Source: Nocardia sputorum (GTDB taxonomy: Bacteria; Actinomycetota; Actinomycetes; Mycobacteriales; Mycobacteriaceae). From it: a stretch of 64,000 nucleotides of DNA. The notes below the pieces were generated by a model that was given only the letters and a program-made list of their open reading frames with translations, made no database searches and was not told the origin of the DNA. Below, one piece after another: positions 37,285 through 46,761 of the stretch (its first letter is position 1; every line of letters starts with the position of its first letter). The position numbers and the translations under genes were made by a program. Where the stretch lies: positions 868,001 to 932,000 of the forward strand of contig NZ_AP026978.1 of assembly GCF_027924405.1 (NCBI RefSeq), read 5' to 3'.

Positions 37285-38004
37285 TCAGCGGTGCGGGGCG
37301 AATCTCAGGATCATCGCCCCGAGCGCGGCCATGACGTCCGCGGTCTGCTCTGCCGCCGTGCCGCGGGTCTGCGCGGTCACCGCGAAACCGGGGCCATAGG
37401 ACGCCGAGGCCACCTCCGGCTCCCCGAGATCCGACCAGCCCCACTTGGTGCCCTGCACGAACGGCCACCGGGCGGTGCCCCAGTCCTGTTCGGTGCCGTC
37501 CTGGGCTGTCGATCCCGCCGCGGCCATCCATTCGAAGATCGGCGATCCCGGGTCCGTGCGCAGTTTGGCGGCGAGGAAGTCCGACACGTCAGCGGCGCTG
37601 GTGGCCCCGGCGCCCCAGTTCGGCCCGGGCACGGTTTCGTGCAGGCCGTATTCGGCGGCGATGGCGGCGATGGCCTGGGGATACTTGGCCTCCATCACGG
37701 TCGCCGCTCCGTCGTCGGAGTAGCGGATCATTTGCTCGCCCAGCGCCCGATCCTCCGGCGAGCCGTCGCCGTGGCGCAAGGCGTAATCGGCCAGGAAGAG
37801 TTTGGCCAGCGACAGGCTCGCGCGCGGCTCGTGTTCGTTCGCCGTGCCCCAGCCGATGCCGAAAGGGGTGCGGACCGAGAGGGACGTGCGCGGCGGAACG
37901 GCGGCTACCTCGGTCTCAGCCGTGGGTTCCGCACAGGCGACCGGCGCGGACAGTGCCAGGACCGCTCCCGCGACGAGGGTGGTCGTCGCCATTCGACAGC
38001 GCAT
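37285..38004 (-). CDS. Secreted beta-lactamase-like serine hydrolase
   Basis: Protein of 239 residues with a Sec signal peptide (cleavage near VACA, about residue 24). The mature domain has the layout of a penicillin-binding/class A beta-lactamase fold: S65-x-x-K68 (SLAK), a YSDDGAA element in the SDN position, and KWGW where KTG is expected. The altered SDN and KTG boxes and short length argue against true beta-lactamase activity. Similar exported proteins of unknown substrate occur in Mycobacteriales. ATG 38004 gives the start; ATG 37992 is possible. Confidence 0.78.
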   Translation of the reverse strand: MRCRMATTTLVAGAVLALSAPVACAEPTAETEVAAVPPRTSLSVRTPFGIGWGTANEHEPRASLSLAKLFLADYALRHGDGSPEDRALGEQMIRYSDDGAATVMEAKYPQAIAAIAAEYGLHETVPGPNWGAGATSAADVSDFLAAKLRTDPGSPIFEWMAAAGSTAQDGTEQDWGTARWPFVQGTKWGWSDLGEPEVASASYGPGFAVTAQTRGTAAEQTADVMAALGAMILRFAPHR

Positions 38005-38103
38005 CTTCTCCTCCTGGCTCGTGGCGGCTGTGGTCTGTCGATCGGATGGATGAGATCCGATTGCCCAGTGATTGCTCAGCGAAACGACGCGCGTCGCGTT
38101 CGC

Positions 38104-38955
38104 TCACACCAGGCGCAGGCCGAGCAGACGCCGCACGCGCATATCGAGGAGGTAGGCGTTGAGGGGAAAGGTGCGGACCGGCCGTGGGAGCCGGGACTGG
38201 GTCGCCCCGACCGCGTGCAGGATGCGGCCGAGTACGCGCTCGTCGTGTTCGGTCCAGGTCATGCCCATCTCCTCGCGCAGATGCGGGGGCAGTAGGCCGG
38301 TCACGAAAAAGCGGTGCAAGCGCCCGAGCGCCAGTTGCGCCGGTCGCGGGAGCATGCGCAAATCGATGAGGTCGTCGAAATAGGCGTGGATCGCGGGGTC
38401 GATGCTGGTCTTGGCGAGATTCGCGGTCCAGTACTCCTCGAAGGCGCGACGGTCGGCGGGCCACATCGTTTCGGGCATCTGGAGGGTGGTGCCGAGCCGG
38501 GCGCTGAGGTGGTAGAACGCGTCGGCTGCGGCCTCGTCCATCGGGCCGTGCATCCGCTCGTACAGATCCCGCGCGCCCCAATGCAGGCAGGCCGCGACCC
38601 ACAATTGCAGCGCTGGGTCGAAGGCGTTGTAGCGCACCGGACTCGACGCGGTCGATCGGACCGGGCGATGCGAGACGTTCACCGCTTCGCGGTAGGCGGC
38701 GCGCTCCTCGTCGGTGCCGAGCATCGCCACGGCGAGGTAGGTCAGGGTGGTGCGCAGCCGTTTGACCGGATGCACCATGACGTTTCCGCTGTGCACCGTA
38801 CTTTCCAGCACGCCGTAGCCGACCGGGGGAGTGCTCAGCTGCATGATGACATTGGCCACGCCCCCGAACAGGCCGGCGACGCCGTCGATGTACTGCCCGA
38901 TGTCGAAGGAGTCCGGCGGTTCGGGGCGATGCGTCGCGGGAAGTGGCCTGGTCAT
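38104..38955 (-). CDS. MpaB-type (DUF2236) oxygenase family protein, paralogue
   Basis: Protein of 283 residues clearly homologous along its length to the product of 35612-36475 (same [32 protein letters not shown] and [13 protein letters not shown] positions). Even the nucleotides around the two starts are alike (GGTCATCGTCGACCTCG). This suggests a local duplication followed by insertion of the TetR and beta-lactamase-like genes between them. Predicted haem-binding oxidoreductase of unknown substrate. Confidence 0.87.
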   Translation of the reverse strand: MTRPLPATHRPEPPDSFDIGQYIDGVAGLFGGVANVIMQLSTPPVGYGVLESTVHSGNVMVHPVKRLRTTLTYLAVAMLGTDEERAAYREAVNVSHRPVRSTASSPVRYNAFDPALQLWVAACLHWGARDLYERMHGPMDEAAADAFYHLSARLGTTLQMPETMWPADRRAFEEYWTANLAKTSIDPAIHAYFDDLIDLRMLPRPAQLALGRLHRFFVTGLLPPHLREEMGMTWTEHDERVLGRILHAVGATQSRLPRPVRTFPLNAYLLDMRVRRLLGLRLV

Positions 38956-39079
38956 CGTCGACCTCGCAGTACTGAGAGAGCTATGCGACAACGGTCTCAC
39001 CACGTCAGCGGGAGTGTCAACCGTCACATTCGGGCTCGGTTCGGGCGGGACGCCGCTGCTTCGCCGCGGACCCGGCAAG

Positions 39080-39085
39080 TAGCGT
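39080..39085 (+). promoter_or_regulatory. Candidate -10 box of fadD36
   Basis: TAGCGT ends 6 nt before ATG 39092; predicts a leaderless transcript. Confidence 0.5.
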
Positions 39086-39091
39086 GAGCGA

Positions 39092-40510
39092 ATGCCGTTC
39101 GGTCCGCCGCTGCTGCTCAGCTCCCTGAACCCGCTCGCCGTCGCAGGCGGAGCGGACATCCCCGACGCCGTCACCATCGACGGGACCACCCTCTCGCGCA
39201 GCGACCTGCTGGGCGCGGCTACTTCGGTGGCCGAACGCGTCGCGCGCGCGGAGCGGGTCGCGGTGCTGGCCGAGCCGACCGTGGAGACCGTGCTCGCGGT
39301 GGTCGGCTGCCTCATCGCGGGCGTCACGATCGTGCCGGTGCCCCCGGACTCCGGTACCGCGGAGCGGGCGCACATCCTCGCCGACTCGGGCGCCCAAGCA
39401 TGGCTGGGCAAGGCGCCGGAGGGCGCCGACCTGCCCGTCGTGCCGGTGCGGCGGCATGCCAGGTCGTGGCACACCTATCCCGAACCCGACCCCGCCGCCA
39501 CGGCTTTCGTGCTGTACACCTCCGGTACCACGGGCTTGCCCAAGGGCGTGCTGCTCAGCCGGGGCGCGATCGCCGCAGGTCTGGACGCACTCGCCGAGGC
39601 ATGGGCGTGGACCGCGAACGACACTCTGGTACACGGGCTTCCGCTGTTCCACGTGCACGGTCTGATCCTCGGCCTGCTGGGCCCGCTGCGCGTGGGCAGT
39701 CCGCTGATCCACACCGGCAAGCCGACACCGCAGGCGTACGCGGCGGCCAAGGGTTCGCTGTACTTCGGGGTGCCGACCGTCTGGTCTCGGGTGGTCGAGG
39801 ACCCGGACTCGGCGAAGCAGTTGGCCGACGCGCGGTTGCTGGTCTCCGGGAGCGCGCCGCTTCCCGTGCCGGTGTTCGAACGACTGCGCGAGCTGACCGG
39901 GCACGCGCCGGTCGAGCGTTACGGCATGAGCGAGACCATGATCACGCTGTCCACCCGGGCCGACGGCGAGCGCAGGCCGGGCTGGGTCGGCACGCCGGTG
40001 CGCGGCGTGCGCACCCGGCTGCGCGACGAGTCCGGCGCGCCGGTCCCGCACGACGGCGAGAGCATCGGCGGCCTCCAGGTCTCCGGGCCCATGCTCTTCG
40101 ACGGCTACCTGAACCGCCCGGAGGACACCGCGCAGACCTGGACCGCCGACGGGTGGTTCCGGACCGGCGACGTCGCCGTCATCGACGAGGAGGGCTTCCA
40201 CCGCATCGTCGGCCGGGAATCGGTCGATCTGATCAAGTCCGGCGGCTATCGGGTGGGCGCGGGCGAGGTCGAGACGGTGCTGCTCGGTCATCCCGCGGTC
40301 GCGGAGGCCGCGGTGGTCGGCCTGCCCGACGACGACCTCGGTCAGCGCATCACCGCCTTCGTCGTACTGCGCGGCCCCGCGACCGAGCGCGAGCTGATCG
40401 ACCATGTGGCGGGAGAGCTTGCGGTGCACAAACGCCCGCGCGAGATCCGGGTGGTCGACGCGCTGCCGCGCAACGCCATGGGCAAGGTGCAGAAGAAGAA
40501 GCTGAGCTGA
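39092..40510 (+). CDS. fadD36: Acyl-CoA synthetase FadD36-like
   Basis: ANL-superfamily adenylate-forming enzyme of 472 residues. The P-loop-like [11 protein letters not shown] lies at about residues 140-150, [11 protein letters not shown] is motif A5, GWFRTGDVA is the TGD motif, and the catalytic Lys is near the end ([11 protein letters not shown]). The short size fits acyl- or malonyl-CoA synthetase-like members; its position between pruA and dapD agrees with FadD36 (Rv1193). Substrate not predictable. Confidence 0.88.
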   Translation: MPFGPPLLLSSLNPLAVAGGADIPDAVTIDGTTLSRSDLLGAATSVAERVARAERVAVLAEPTVETVLAVVGCLIAGVTIVPVPPDSGTAERAHILADSGAQAWLGKAPEGADLPVVPVRRHARSWHTYPEPDPAATAFVLYTSGTTGLPKGVLLSRGAIAAGLDALAEAWAWTANDTLVHGLPLFHVHGLILGLLGPLRVGSPLIHTGKPTPQAYAAAKGSLYFGVPTVWSRVVEDPDSAKQLADARLLVSGSAPLPVPVFERLRELTGHAPVERYGMSETMITLSTRADGERRPGWVGTPVRGVRTRLRDESGAPVPHDGESIGGLQVSGPMLFDGYLNRPEDTAQTWTADGWFRTGDVAVIDEEGFHRIVGRESVDLIKSGGYRVGAGEVETVLLGHPAVAEAAVVGLPDDDLGQRITAFVVLRGPATERELIDHVAGELAVHKRPREIRVVDALPRNAMGKVQKKKLS

Positions 40511-40518
40511 CCGCGGGG

Positions 40519-40549
40519 TTGACCTCGAGCTAGGTAGAGGTTCTACGGT
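40519..40549 (+). promoter_or_regulatory. Promoter of the PPOX/F420 oxidoreductase gene
   Basis: TTGACC (40519-40524) and TACGGT (40544-40549), spacer 19 bp. The -10 box ends 6 nt before ATG 40556, so the mRNA is probably leaderless. Confidence 0.5.
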
Positions 40550-40555
40550 CGGCGC

Positions 40556-40939
40556 ATGACTTCCACCCTGACGTCCGAACAGATCGACTACCTGCACACC
40601 CAGCGCCTGGGCAGGCTGGCCACCGTGCGCCCCGACGGCACCCCGCAGAACAACCCGGTCGGCTTCCGCTACAACCCCGACCTCGGCACCATCGACATCG
40701 CGGGTTGGAACATGGGCGCCTCCCGGAAATTCCGCAACCTCGCCACCAACGACCACGTCGCGTTCGTCGTCGACGACATCGCCTCGGTCCAGCCGTGGCG
40801 CGTCCGCTGCCTGGAGATCCGCGGCACCGCCGAAGCGCTCACCGACGTCGACCCCTACATCTCCGGCGTCTCCCGCGAAATGATCCGCATCCACCCCCAC
40901 CGAGTCATCGCCTTCGGCCTCACCGATGACCTCGCCTGA
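40556..40939 (+). CDS. PPOX-class F420/FMN-dependent oxidoreductase
   Basis: Protein of 127 residues with the split-barrel flavin-binding fold of pyridoxamine-phosphate-oxidase relatives. It opens LHTQRLGRLATVRPDGTPQ, the usual start, and contains WNMGASRKFRNL and GVSREMIRIHPHRVIAF. Many actinobacterial members use F420, made by fbiC at 29509. The substrate is unknown. Its stop codon lies in a hairpin shared with the end of the convergent dapD gene. Confidence 0.88.
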   Translation: MTSTLTSEQIDYLHTQRLGRLATVRPDGTPQNNPVGFRYNPDLGTIDIAGWNMGASRKFRNLATNDHVAFVVDDIASVQPWRVRCLEIRGTAEALTDVDPYISGVSREMIRIHPHRVIAFGLTDDLA

Positions 40940-41012
40940 CGTCGTCAGGCTGCGCGAGCGGCACATGGTTGCGGCAAAAAGGCGAGAAGACCTCTCCACC
41001 ACGTGCCGCTCG
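40934..41012. terminator. Convergent terminator structures between PPOX gene and dapD
   Basis: A 7-bp stem GCCTGAC/GTCAGGC (40934-40940 with 40944-40950) includes the PPOX stop codon. A second perfect 10-bp pair CGAGCGGCAC/GTGCCGCTCG (40955-40964 with 41003-41012) encloses a 38-nt loop and ends 8 nt before the dapD stop. Confidence 0.5.
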
Positions 41013-41020
41013 CGGAAGCT

Positions 41021-41968
41021 CTAGTCGTTGGCGTGGAGGTCGGCGTTGAGTTCGATGCCGGTGCCCTTGCGGGGGACGACCTCGACGGCGCCGGTGGTGG
41101 AGTTGCGGCGGAACAGGAGGTTGTCGCGTCCGGCCAGTTCGGCTGCCTTGACCAGGGTGCCGTCCGGGGTGGTGACCTTGGTGCCCGCGGTGAGGTAGAG
41201 GCCCGCTTCCACCACGCAGTCGTTGCCGAGGGGGATGCCCAGGCCGGAGTTCGCGCCGAGCAGGGACCGCTCGCCGATGGAGATGACCGTCGTGCCGCCG
41301 CCGGACAGGGTGCCCATGGTGGACGCGCCACCGCCGACGTCGGAGCCGTCGCCCACCACGACGCCCGCGGAGATGCGGCCCTCGACCATGGACGCGCCGA
41401 GCGTGCCCGCGTTGAAGTTCACGAAGCCTTCGTGCATGACGGTGGTGCCGGAGGCCAGGTGCGCGCCGAGCCGGACCCGGTCTGCGTCGCCGATGCGCAC
41501 GCCGGAGGGCAGCACGTAGTCGACCATGCGCGGGAACTTGTCCACGCTGTACACCGTGACCGGGCCACGGGCGCGCAGCTTCGCGCGGGTGGCCTCGAAG
41601 CCGTCCACCGCGGCGGGGCCGTGGTTGGTCCACACCACGTTGGTCAGCAGGCCGAACTGGCCGTCCAGGCTCACCTCGTGCGGCTTGACCAGGCGGTGCG
41701 AGAGCAGGTGCAGCCGCAGGTAGACGTCGTGCGCGTCGACCGGGGCGGCGGACAGGTCGGCGATCGTGGTGTGCACCGCGATCACGTCGACCCCGCGCGC
41801 GTCGTCGAAGCCGAGCAGCGCCTCGTGCTCGGCGGGCGCGTCGTCCAGGCGCTTGGTGCCGGTCTCGGCGAACTCGCCGAGCTGCGGGTTCGGGTACCAC
41901 GTGTCCAGCACGGTCCCGTCCGCGGTCACGTTGGCGATGCCGATTGCTGCTGCTCCCTGGATGCTCAC
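41021..41968 (-). CDS. dapD: Tetrahydrodipicolinate N-succinyltransferase DapD
   Basis: Protein of 315 residues, the long actinobacterial DapD. The C-terminal two thirds is a left-handed beta-helix of hexapeptide repeats ([20 protein letters not shown] and similar). It transfers succinyl from succinyl-CoA in the succinylase branch of the lysine/diaminopimelate pathway, essential for the wall. GTG 41968 lies 7 nt after TAACCT. It is divergent from dapE, as Rv1201c and Rv1202 are. Confidence 0.95.
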   Translation of the reverse strand: MSIQGAAAIGIANVTADGTVLDTWYPNPQLGEFAETGTKRLDDAPAEHEALLGFDDARGVDVIAVHTTIADLSAAPVDAHDVYLRLHLLSHRLVKPHEVSLDGQFGLLTNVVWTNHGPAAVDGFEATRAKLRARGPVTVYSVDKFPRMVDYVLPSGVRIGDADRVRLGAHLASGTTVMHEGFVNFNAGTLGASMVEGRISAGVVVGDGSDVGGGASTMGTLSGGGTTVISIGERSLLGANSGLGIPLGNDCVVEAGLYLTAGTKVTTPDGTLVKAAELAGRDNLLFRRNSTTGAVEVVPRKGTGIELNADLHAND

Positions 41969-41975
41969 GGCCTAG

Positions 41976-41981
41976 AGGTTA
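41976..41981 (-). promoter_or_regulatory. Candidate -10 box of dapD
   Basis: TAACCT on the minus strand ends 7 nt before GTG 41968; predicts a leaderless transcript. Confidence 0.45.
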
Positions 41982-42056
41982 CCGACCCGCGCCGGGCAAC
42001 GGTGCGGCTGCTCCGGAGACCGCGATCACCTCTCCGGCCTGCGCCACTTCAGCAGG

Positions 42057-42122
42057 GTGGACGCCCCTGTGGCATGCCGGTACCGGTCGGTGGACGCCGC
42101 CGCGGCACACCGGTACCGGCCT
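42057..42122. repeat. 33-bp tandem repeat with CCGGTACCGG in the dapD-dapE region
   Basis: Two copies (42057-42089 and 42090-42122) match at about 26 of 33 positions. Each carries the perfect 10-bp palindrome CCGGTACCGG (42077-42086 and 42110-42119), exactly 33 bp apart, about three helical turns. Location between the divergent genes suggests a cooperative operator or a recent duplication. Confidence 0.6.
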
Positions 42123-42139
42123 GCGGGAAGCAGCGGTCG

Positions 42140-42145
42140 TAGGGT
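42140..42145 (+). promoter_or_regulatory. Candidate -10 box of dapE
   Basis: TAGGGT ends 7 nt before GTG 42153; used to prefer this start over GTG 42144. Confidence 0.45.
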
Positions 42146-42152
42146 GAAGCGC

Positions 42153-43256
42153 GTGACCATCGACCTGCATGCCGACCCGATCACACTGACCGCCGCACTC
42201 GTCGACATCCCGAGCGTCTCGCGCGACGAGGCGGCCATCACCGACGTGGTGGAGCGGGCGCTGCGGGAGCAGACGACGGGATTCGAGATCCTGCGGCACG
42301 GGAACGTGGTGCTGGCCCGCACCCACCGCGGGCTGCCGACCCGGGTGATCCTGGCCGGGCACCTGGACACCGTGCCCATCGCCGACAACGTGCCCGGCCG
42401 GTTCGAGGTCGGCGCGGCGGGTGAGCGGGTCCTCTACGGCTGCGGCTCGGTGGACATGAAGTCCGGCGACGCGGTCTTCCTGCACCTGGCCGCGACGATC
42501 GCCGACCCGGTGCACGACCTGACCCTGATCTTCTACGACGGCGAGGAGATCGCCGCCGAGTTCAACGGCCTCGGGCACATCGAGCGCGATCTGCCCGACT
42601 GGCTCACCGGCGACCTCGCCGTGCTCGGCGAACCGTCCGCGGGCTGGATCGAGGCCGGTTGCCAAGGCGTGCTGCGCATCGGGCTGCGCACCGCGGGCGT
42701 GCGCGCGCATTCGGCGCGGGCCTGGCTGGGCGACAACGCGATTCATCGGCTGGCTCCGATGCTGCAGCGGCTGGCCGACTACCGTGCCCGGGAAGTGGAC
42801 ATCGACGGCTGCGTCTATCGCGAGGGCCTGTCCGCGGTCCGGATCGAGGGCGGCGTGGCGGGCAACGTGGTACCGGATGCCGCCGAGTTGGAGGTCAACT
42901 TCCGTTTCGCTCCCGACCGCACCATCGACCAGGCCGTGGAGCACGTGCGCGAGGTCTTCGCCGGCCTCGAGCTGTCCTTCGAGGTGATCGACTCGGCGCC
43001 GGGCGCGCTGCCCGGGCTGACGGCTCCGGCCGCCAAGGACCTCATCGCCTCGGTGCGCAGCCACGGCGGCGGTGGCGTGCGCGCGAAGTACGGCTGGACC
43101 GACGTCTCGCGTTTCGCGGCCCGCGGCATTCCCGCCGTCAACTTCGGGCCCGGCGATCCCAACCTCGCGCACAAGCGCGACGAGCACGTTCCCGTGGACC
43201 AGATCACCGCCGTCACCGCCATGCTGCGCAGCTACCTGAGCGGCACTCCGGACTGA
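42153..43256 (+). CDS. dapE: Succinyl-diaminopimelate desuccinylase DapE
   Basis: M20-family di-zinc hydrolase of 367 residues. Metal ligands are in GHLDTVPI and [10 protein letters not shown]; the catalytic Glu pair is in [12 protein letters not shown]; further ligands in GEPSAG and HKRDEHVP. It releases succinate to give LL-diaminopimelate for lysine and peptidoglycan. It is divergent from dapD. GTG 42153 is chosen from the -10 spacing. Confidence 0.95.
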   Translation: MTIDLHADPITLTAALVDIPSVSRDEAAITDVVERALREQTTGFEILRHGNVVLARTHRGLPTRVILAGHLDTVPIADNVPGRFEVGAAGERVLYGCGSVDMKSGDAVFLHLAATIADPVHDLTLIFYDGEEIAAEFNGLGHIERDLPDWLTGDLAVLGEPSAGWIEAGCQGVLRIGLRTAGVRAHSARAWLGDNAIHRLAPMLQRLADYRAREVDIDGCVYREGLSAVRIEGGVAGNVVPDAAELEVNFRFAPDRTIDQAVEHVREVFAGLELSFEVIDSAPGALPGLTAPAAKDLIASVRSHGGGGVRAKYGWTDVSRFAARGIPAVNFGPGDPNLAHKRDEHVPVDQITAVTAMLRSYLSGTPD

Positions 43257-43445
43257 GCGGCGCGGATGCGCGCGGGGCAAGGTCGCCGGATGCGATGCGG
43301 CCGGATCCAGACCACTCCGCGCCGTCGGCTCGTTCGTCGAGATCGCGGCATCCGCTCAATCGCGACTGCGTCTCGCCCTTCCTTCCCCTGGCTGAACGTC
43401 GGACGACTTCTCCCATCCAGCCCGTGAGTCTCTCTTGCCGGGCGG

Positions 43446-43451
43446 TAGCGT
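43446..43451 (+). promoter_or_regulatory. Candidate -10 box of the first LOG gene
   Basis: TAGCGT ends 7 nt before ATG 43459; predicts a leaderless transcript. Confidence 0.45.
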
Positions 43452-43458
43452 GGAACGC

Positions 43459-44268
43459 ATGTCCACCGACGCCGCGGACCGTGAGGTCACCCACAAGCCG
43501 AAGTCGACACCGAAGTTCCGCGGGCCGATCATGTTTCGCCGCGATCGCGCGGACGGTGTGAGCACCGCCGACCGGAACTTGCTGGACAAGCGCGGCGACA
43601 CCGACTGGGTGCACACCGATCCGTGGCGCGTGCTGCGGATCCAAGCCGAGTTCGTCGAGGGCTTCGGCGCGCTGGCCGAAGTGCCGCGCGCGGTGACCGT
43701 CTTCGGTTCCGCGCGCACGTCCACCGACCATCCGGAGTACCAGGCCGGGCGCGCCATCGGCGCCGCGCTGGCGCGGGCGGGTTTCGCGGTCATCACCGGC
43801 GGCGGTCCAGGGGCGATGGAGGCGGCCAACCGGGGCGCCTGCGAGGCGGGCGGCTACTCGATCGGCCTCGGTATCGAGCTGCCGTTCGAGCAGAGCCTCA
43901 ACGACTGGGTGGATCTGGGCATCAATTTCCGGTACTTCTTCGTCCGCAAGACGATGTTCGTGAAGTACTCGCAGGCGTTCATCTGCCTGCCCGGCGGTTT
44001 CGGCACGCTCGACGAGCTGTTCGAGGCGCTGACGCTGGTGCAGACGCACAAGATCACCCGATTCCCGATCATCCTGTTCGGTACCAGGTACTGGTCCGGG
44101 CTGGTCGATTGGTTGCGCGATTCGCTCGGCGGCTCCGGCAAGATCTCCCCTGGCGACCTCGGCCTGCTGCATGTGACCGACAGCGTGGAGGAGGTCGTGC
44201 ACATCATCCAGGCCGCCGCGGAGGCGGGCGGCGCCGAGGACGCGATCGGGACGGAGGATCAGTGGTGA
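43459..44268 (+). CDS. LOG-family (TIGR00730) protein, long form
   Basis: Protein of 269 residues. The LOG core carries GGGPGAMEAANRGACEAGG and PGGFGTLDELFEAL, the conserved PGGxGTxxE active-site motif of nucleoside 5'-monophosphate phosphoribohydrolases. An N-terminal extension of about 75 residues is hydrophilic. Members cleave N6-modified AMP (cytokinin activation) or other nucleotides. Its stop overlaps a second, shorter LOG gene by 4 nt, so two different LOG proteins are made from one message. Confidence 0.88.
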   Translation: MSTDAADREVTHKPKSTPKFRGPIMFRRDRADGVSTADRNLLDKRGDTDWVHTDPWRVLRIQAEFVEGFGALAEVPRAVTVFGSARTSTDHPEYQAGRAIGAALARAGFAVITGGGPGAMEAANRGACEAGGYSIGLGIELPFEQSLNDWVDLGINFRYFFVRKTMFVKYSQAFICLPGGFGTLDELFEALTLVQTHKITRFPIILFGTRYWSGLVDWLRDSLGGSGKISPGDLGLLHVTDSVEEVVHIIQAAAEAGGAEDAIGTEDQW

Positions 44269-44822
44269 GCGATCGGCCGTTCGCCGTCTGCGTGTATTGC
44301 TCGGCGAGCACGACCGACCAGGACTACCTCTCGCTGGCCGCCCGGGTGGGCACCGAGATCGCCCGGCGCGGTTGGCAGCTGGTGTCCGGCGGCGGGCACG
44401 TCTCGATGATGGGCGCGGTCGCCACGGCGGCGCGCGCGGGCGGTGCGAACACCATCGGCGTGATCCCGAAGCACCTGGTGCACCGGGAGGTCGCCGACGT
44501 CGACGCCGACGAGCTGGTCGTCACCGACACGATGCGCCAGCGCAAGCAGGTCATGGAGGACCGCGCCGACGCGTTCCTCACCCTGCCCGGCGGCATCGGC
44601 ACGCTGGAGGAGTTCTTCGAGACCTGGACCGGCGGCTATCTGGGACAGCACGAGAAACCTGTCGTTGTGCTGGATCCCAACGGCTTCTTCCGTGGTTTGT
44701 TCTCCTGGCTGGACGAGTTGTACGAGCGGAAGTTCGTGCCCCAGACAGCCTTGTCCCGCATTACCGTGGTGACCGATCTCCCGTCCGCCTTCGCGGCACT
44801 GGAGGCGCCGCCGACCCAGTGA
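44265..44822 (+). CDS. LOG-family phosphoribohydrolase, Rv1205-like
   Basis: Protein of 185 residues, the typical LOG size. VCVYCSASTTDQDY at the start, GGGHVSMMGAVA and LPGGIGTLEEFFETW contain the conserved substrate and catalytic residues. The M. tuberculosis counterpart Rv1205 produces cytokinins and is a proteasome substrate. GTG 44265 overlaps the stop of the longer LOG gene. The fadD6 gene starts 14 bp downstream, so this is probably part of the same operon. Confidence 0.92.
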   Translation: MSDRPFAVCVYCSASTTDQDYLSLAARVGTEIARRGWQLVSGGGHVSMMGAVATAARAGGANTIGVIPKHLVHREVADVDADELVVTDTMRQRKQVMEDRADAFLTLPGGIGTLEEFFETWTGGYLGQHEKPVVVLDPNGFFRGLFSWLDELYERKFVPQTALSRITVVTDLPSAFAALEAPPTQ

Positions 44823-44836
44823 GGAGAGCTGAAGAC

Positions 44837-46606
44837 GTGAGCACCGACGCCCGCTCGACGGTGAGTTTGTTCGACCTCGCCCGTAACCTGCCCGCGATGG
44901 CCCTGGACGCGCCCGGCATGCTTCGCAATGCCCTGAGCATGTTGGTGACGCCGGATGCCAAAAGCTCGGTGGGGTTGTACTTCCAGCGCAACGCCCACCG
45001 GCACCCGGAGCGCTTGTTCCTGCGCTTCGAGGGCGCGACCTACACCTACGGGGCGGCCAACGCTCGGGTGAACCGGTATGCGAGCGTGCTGGCGGAGCGC
45101 GGGGTGCGGCGCGGCGACGTGGTGGGCGTGCTGATGACCAACCGGCCGGAGACGCTGTTCGTCGTGCTGGCGACGGTCAAGCTCGGGGCCACCGTGGGCC
45201 TGCTCAATCACCATCAGCGCGACCAAGTGCTGGCGCACAGCCTGGGCTTGCTCGACAGCGTGCTCAACGTGGTCGGCGCCGAATGCTCCGACGCGGTCGG
45301 CTCGCTGCCCGAGCCGCCTGCCAACGTCCTCGCCGCCGACGAACTCGATCGGGCGGCCCGCGACGCCGACGACGCCGATCCGCCGAGCTGCGCGGAAGTC
45401 ACCGCGCGCGAGCGGGCTTTCCTCATCTTCACCTCCGGCACCACCGGATTGCCGAAGGCCAGTGTGATGACCCATCTGCGCTGGACCAAGAGCATGGCCG
45501 GACTGGGCGGCCTCGGAATCCGCCTGCGCGGCAACGACACCCTGTATTGCTGCCTGCCGCTGTACCACAACAACGCGCTCACCGTCGCGTTGTCCGCGGT
45601 CCTGGCCTCCGGCGGCACGCTCGCCCTCGGCCGGGCCTTCTCCGCGTCCCGGTTCTGGGACGAGGTCATCCGCGAGCAGGCGACGGCGTTCATCTACATC
45701 GGCGAATTGTGCCGCTACCTGGTCAACCAGCCGGCCAAGCCGACCGACCGGCAGCACGCGGTCCGGCTCGCCGTCGGCAACGGGCTGCGCCCGGAACTGT
45801 GGGACGAGTTCAAGTCCCGGTTCGGCATCGAGCGGATCGTGGAGTTCTACGGTGCGAGCGAGGCGAACATCGCGTTCGTCAACGCCTTCGGCGTGGATCG
45901 CACGGCCGGCTTCGGTCCCTTGCCGTATGCCGTCGTGGAGTACGACGAGGAGACCGGAAAGGCCAAGCGTGACAAGAACGGACGCCTGCGCCGCGTCGGC
46001 ACCGGCGGCGTCGGGCTCCTGCTGGCCAAGGTGACCGACCGCTCGCCGTTCGACGGTTACACCGACAAGGCCGCCTCCGAGGCCAAGCTGGTGCGCGACG
46101 GCTTCCAGCGCGGGGACGTCTGGTTCGACACCGGCGATCTGGTCCGTGAGCAGGGCTGGCATCACATCGCGTTCGTGGACCGGCTCGGCGACACGTTCCG
46201 CTGGAAGGGGGAGAACGTGGCGACCACGGAGGTGGAGGGCGCGCTGAGCAAGGCGGAGTCGGTTGCCCAAGCGGTGGTCTACGGCGTGGACATCCCCGGC
46301 ACCGACGGTAAGGCGGGCATGGCCGCGGTGACGCTGCGTCCGGGCGCGGAATTCGACGGGACGGCGGTGGCGAAGCTGGCCTACGAGCAGTTGCCCGGGT
46401 ATGCCGTTCCGCTGTTCATTCGCATCGTCCACGAACTGGAACAGACCTCGACGTTCAAGAGCCGCAAGGTCGAACTGCGCAAGCAGGGCTACACCCCGGA
46501 CCCCGACAGCACGCTGTATGTACTCGCGGGCCGCACCGAGGGCTACGTCCCCGCCTACGACGACTATGCCGCCGACGTGGCCGCGGGACGTGCGCCGAAG
46601 AGCTGA
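44837..46606 (+). CDS. fadD6: Long/very-long-chain acyl-CoA synthetase FadD6
   Basis: ANL enzyme of 589 residues of the FATP/very-long-chain type. [14 protein letters not shown] is the AMP-binding motif, EFYGASEANIAF motif A5, and DTGDLVREQGWHHIAFVDRLGD the hinge region. A possible membrane-associating N-terminus precedes it. Synteny agrees with FadD6 (Rv1206). It activates fatty acids to acyl-CoA. GTG 44837 follows GAGGAGAG. A hairpin (46685-46719) lies before folP2. Confidence 0.92.
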   Translation: MSTDARSTVSLFDLARNLPAMALDAPGMLRNALSMLVTPDAKSSVGLYFQRNAHRHPERLFLRFEGATYTYGAANARVNRYASVLAERGVRRGDVVGVLMTNRPETLFVVLATVKLGATVGLLNHHQRDQVLAHSLGLLDSVLNVVGAECSDAVGSLPEPPANVLAADELDRAARDADDADPPSCAEVTARERAFLIFTSGTTGLPKASVMTHLRWTKSMAGLGGLGIRLRGNDTLYCCLPLYHNNALTVALSAVLASGGTLALGRAFSASRFWDEVIREQATAFIYIGELCRYLVNQPAKPTDRQHAVRLAVGNGLRPELWDEFKSRFGIERIVEFYGASEANIAFVNAFGVDRTAGFGPLPYAVVEYDEETGKAKRDKNGRLRRVGTGGVGLLLAKVTDRSPFDGYTDKAASEAKLVRDGFQRGDVWFDTGDLVREQGWHHIAFVDRLGDTFRWKGENVATTEVEGALSKAESVAQAVVYGVDIPGTDGKAGMAAVTLRPGAEFDGTAVAKLAYEQLPGYAVPLFIRIVHELEQTSTFKSRKVELRKQGYTPDPDSTLYVLAGRTEGYVPAYDDYAADVAAGRAPKS

Positions 46607-46684
46607 CGGACCATCCGCTGAAAGATTCCGGCGCCGGACTGCGCGCTGATCCCGCGTGACCGGACTGGTACGGTCTGGGAATTA

Positions 46685-46719
46685 GGAGATGCGGGAAGCC
46701 GACGCAAATCCCCGTCTCC
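46685..46719 (+). terminator. Hairpin between fadD6 and folP2
   Basis: GGAGA-TG-CGGG (46685-46695) pairs with CCCGTCTCC (46711-46719), two bulged nucleotides, 15-nt loop. Could end the LOG-fadD6 transcript. Confidence 0.4.
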
Positions 46720-46761
46720 TGATCTGTAGGGCCTGAATTCGCGGAGAGGCGGGAGAGCGAC

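Noticed and set aside
39017..41002. 661-codon frame on the minus strand opposite fadD36 and the PPOX gene
   Set aside because: Covers two well-supported genes and has low-complexity composition.
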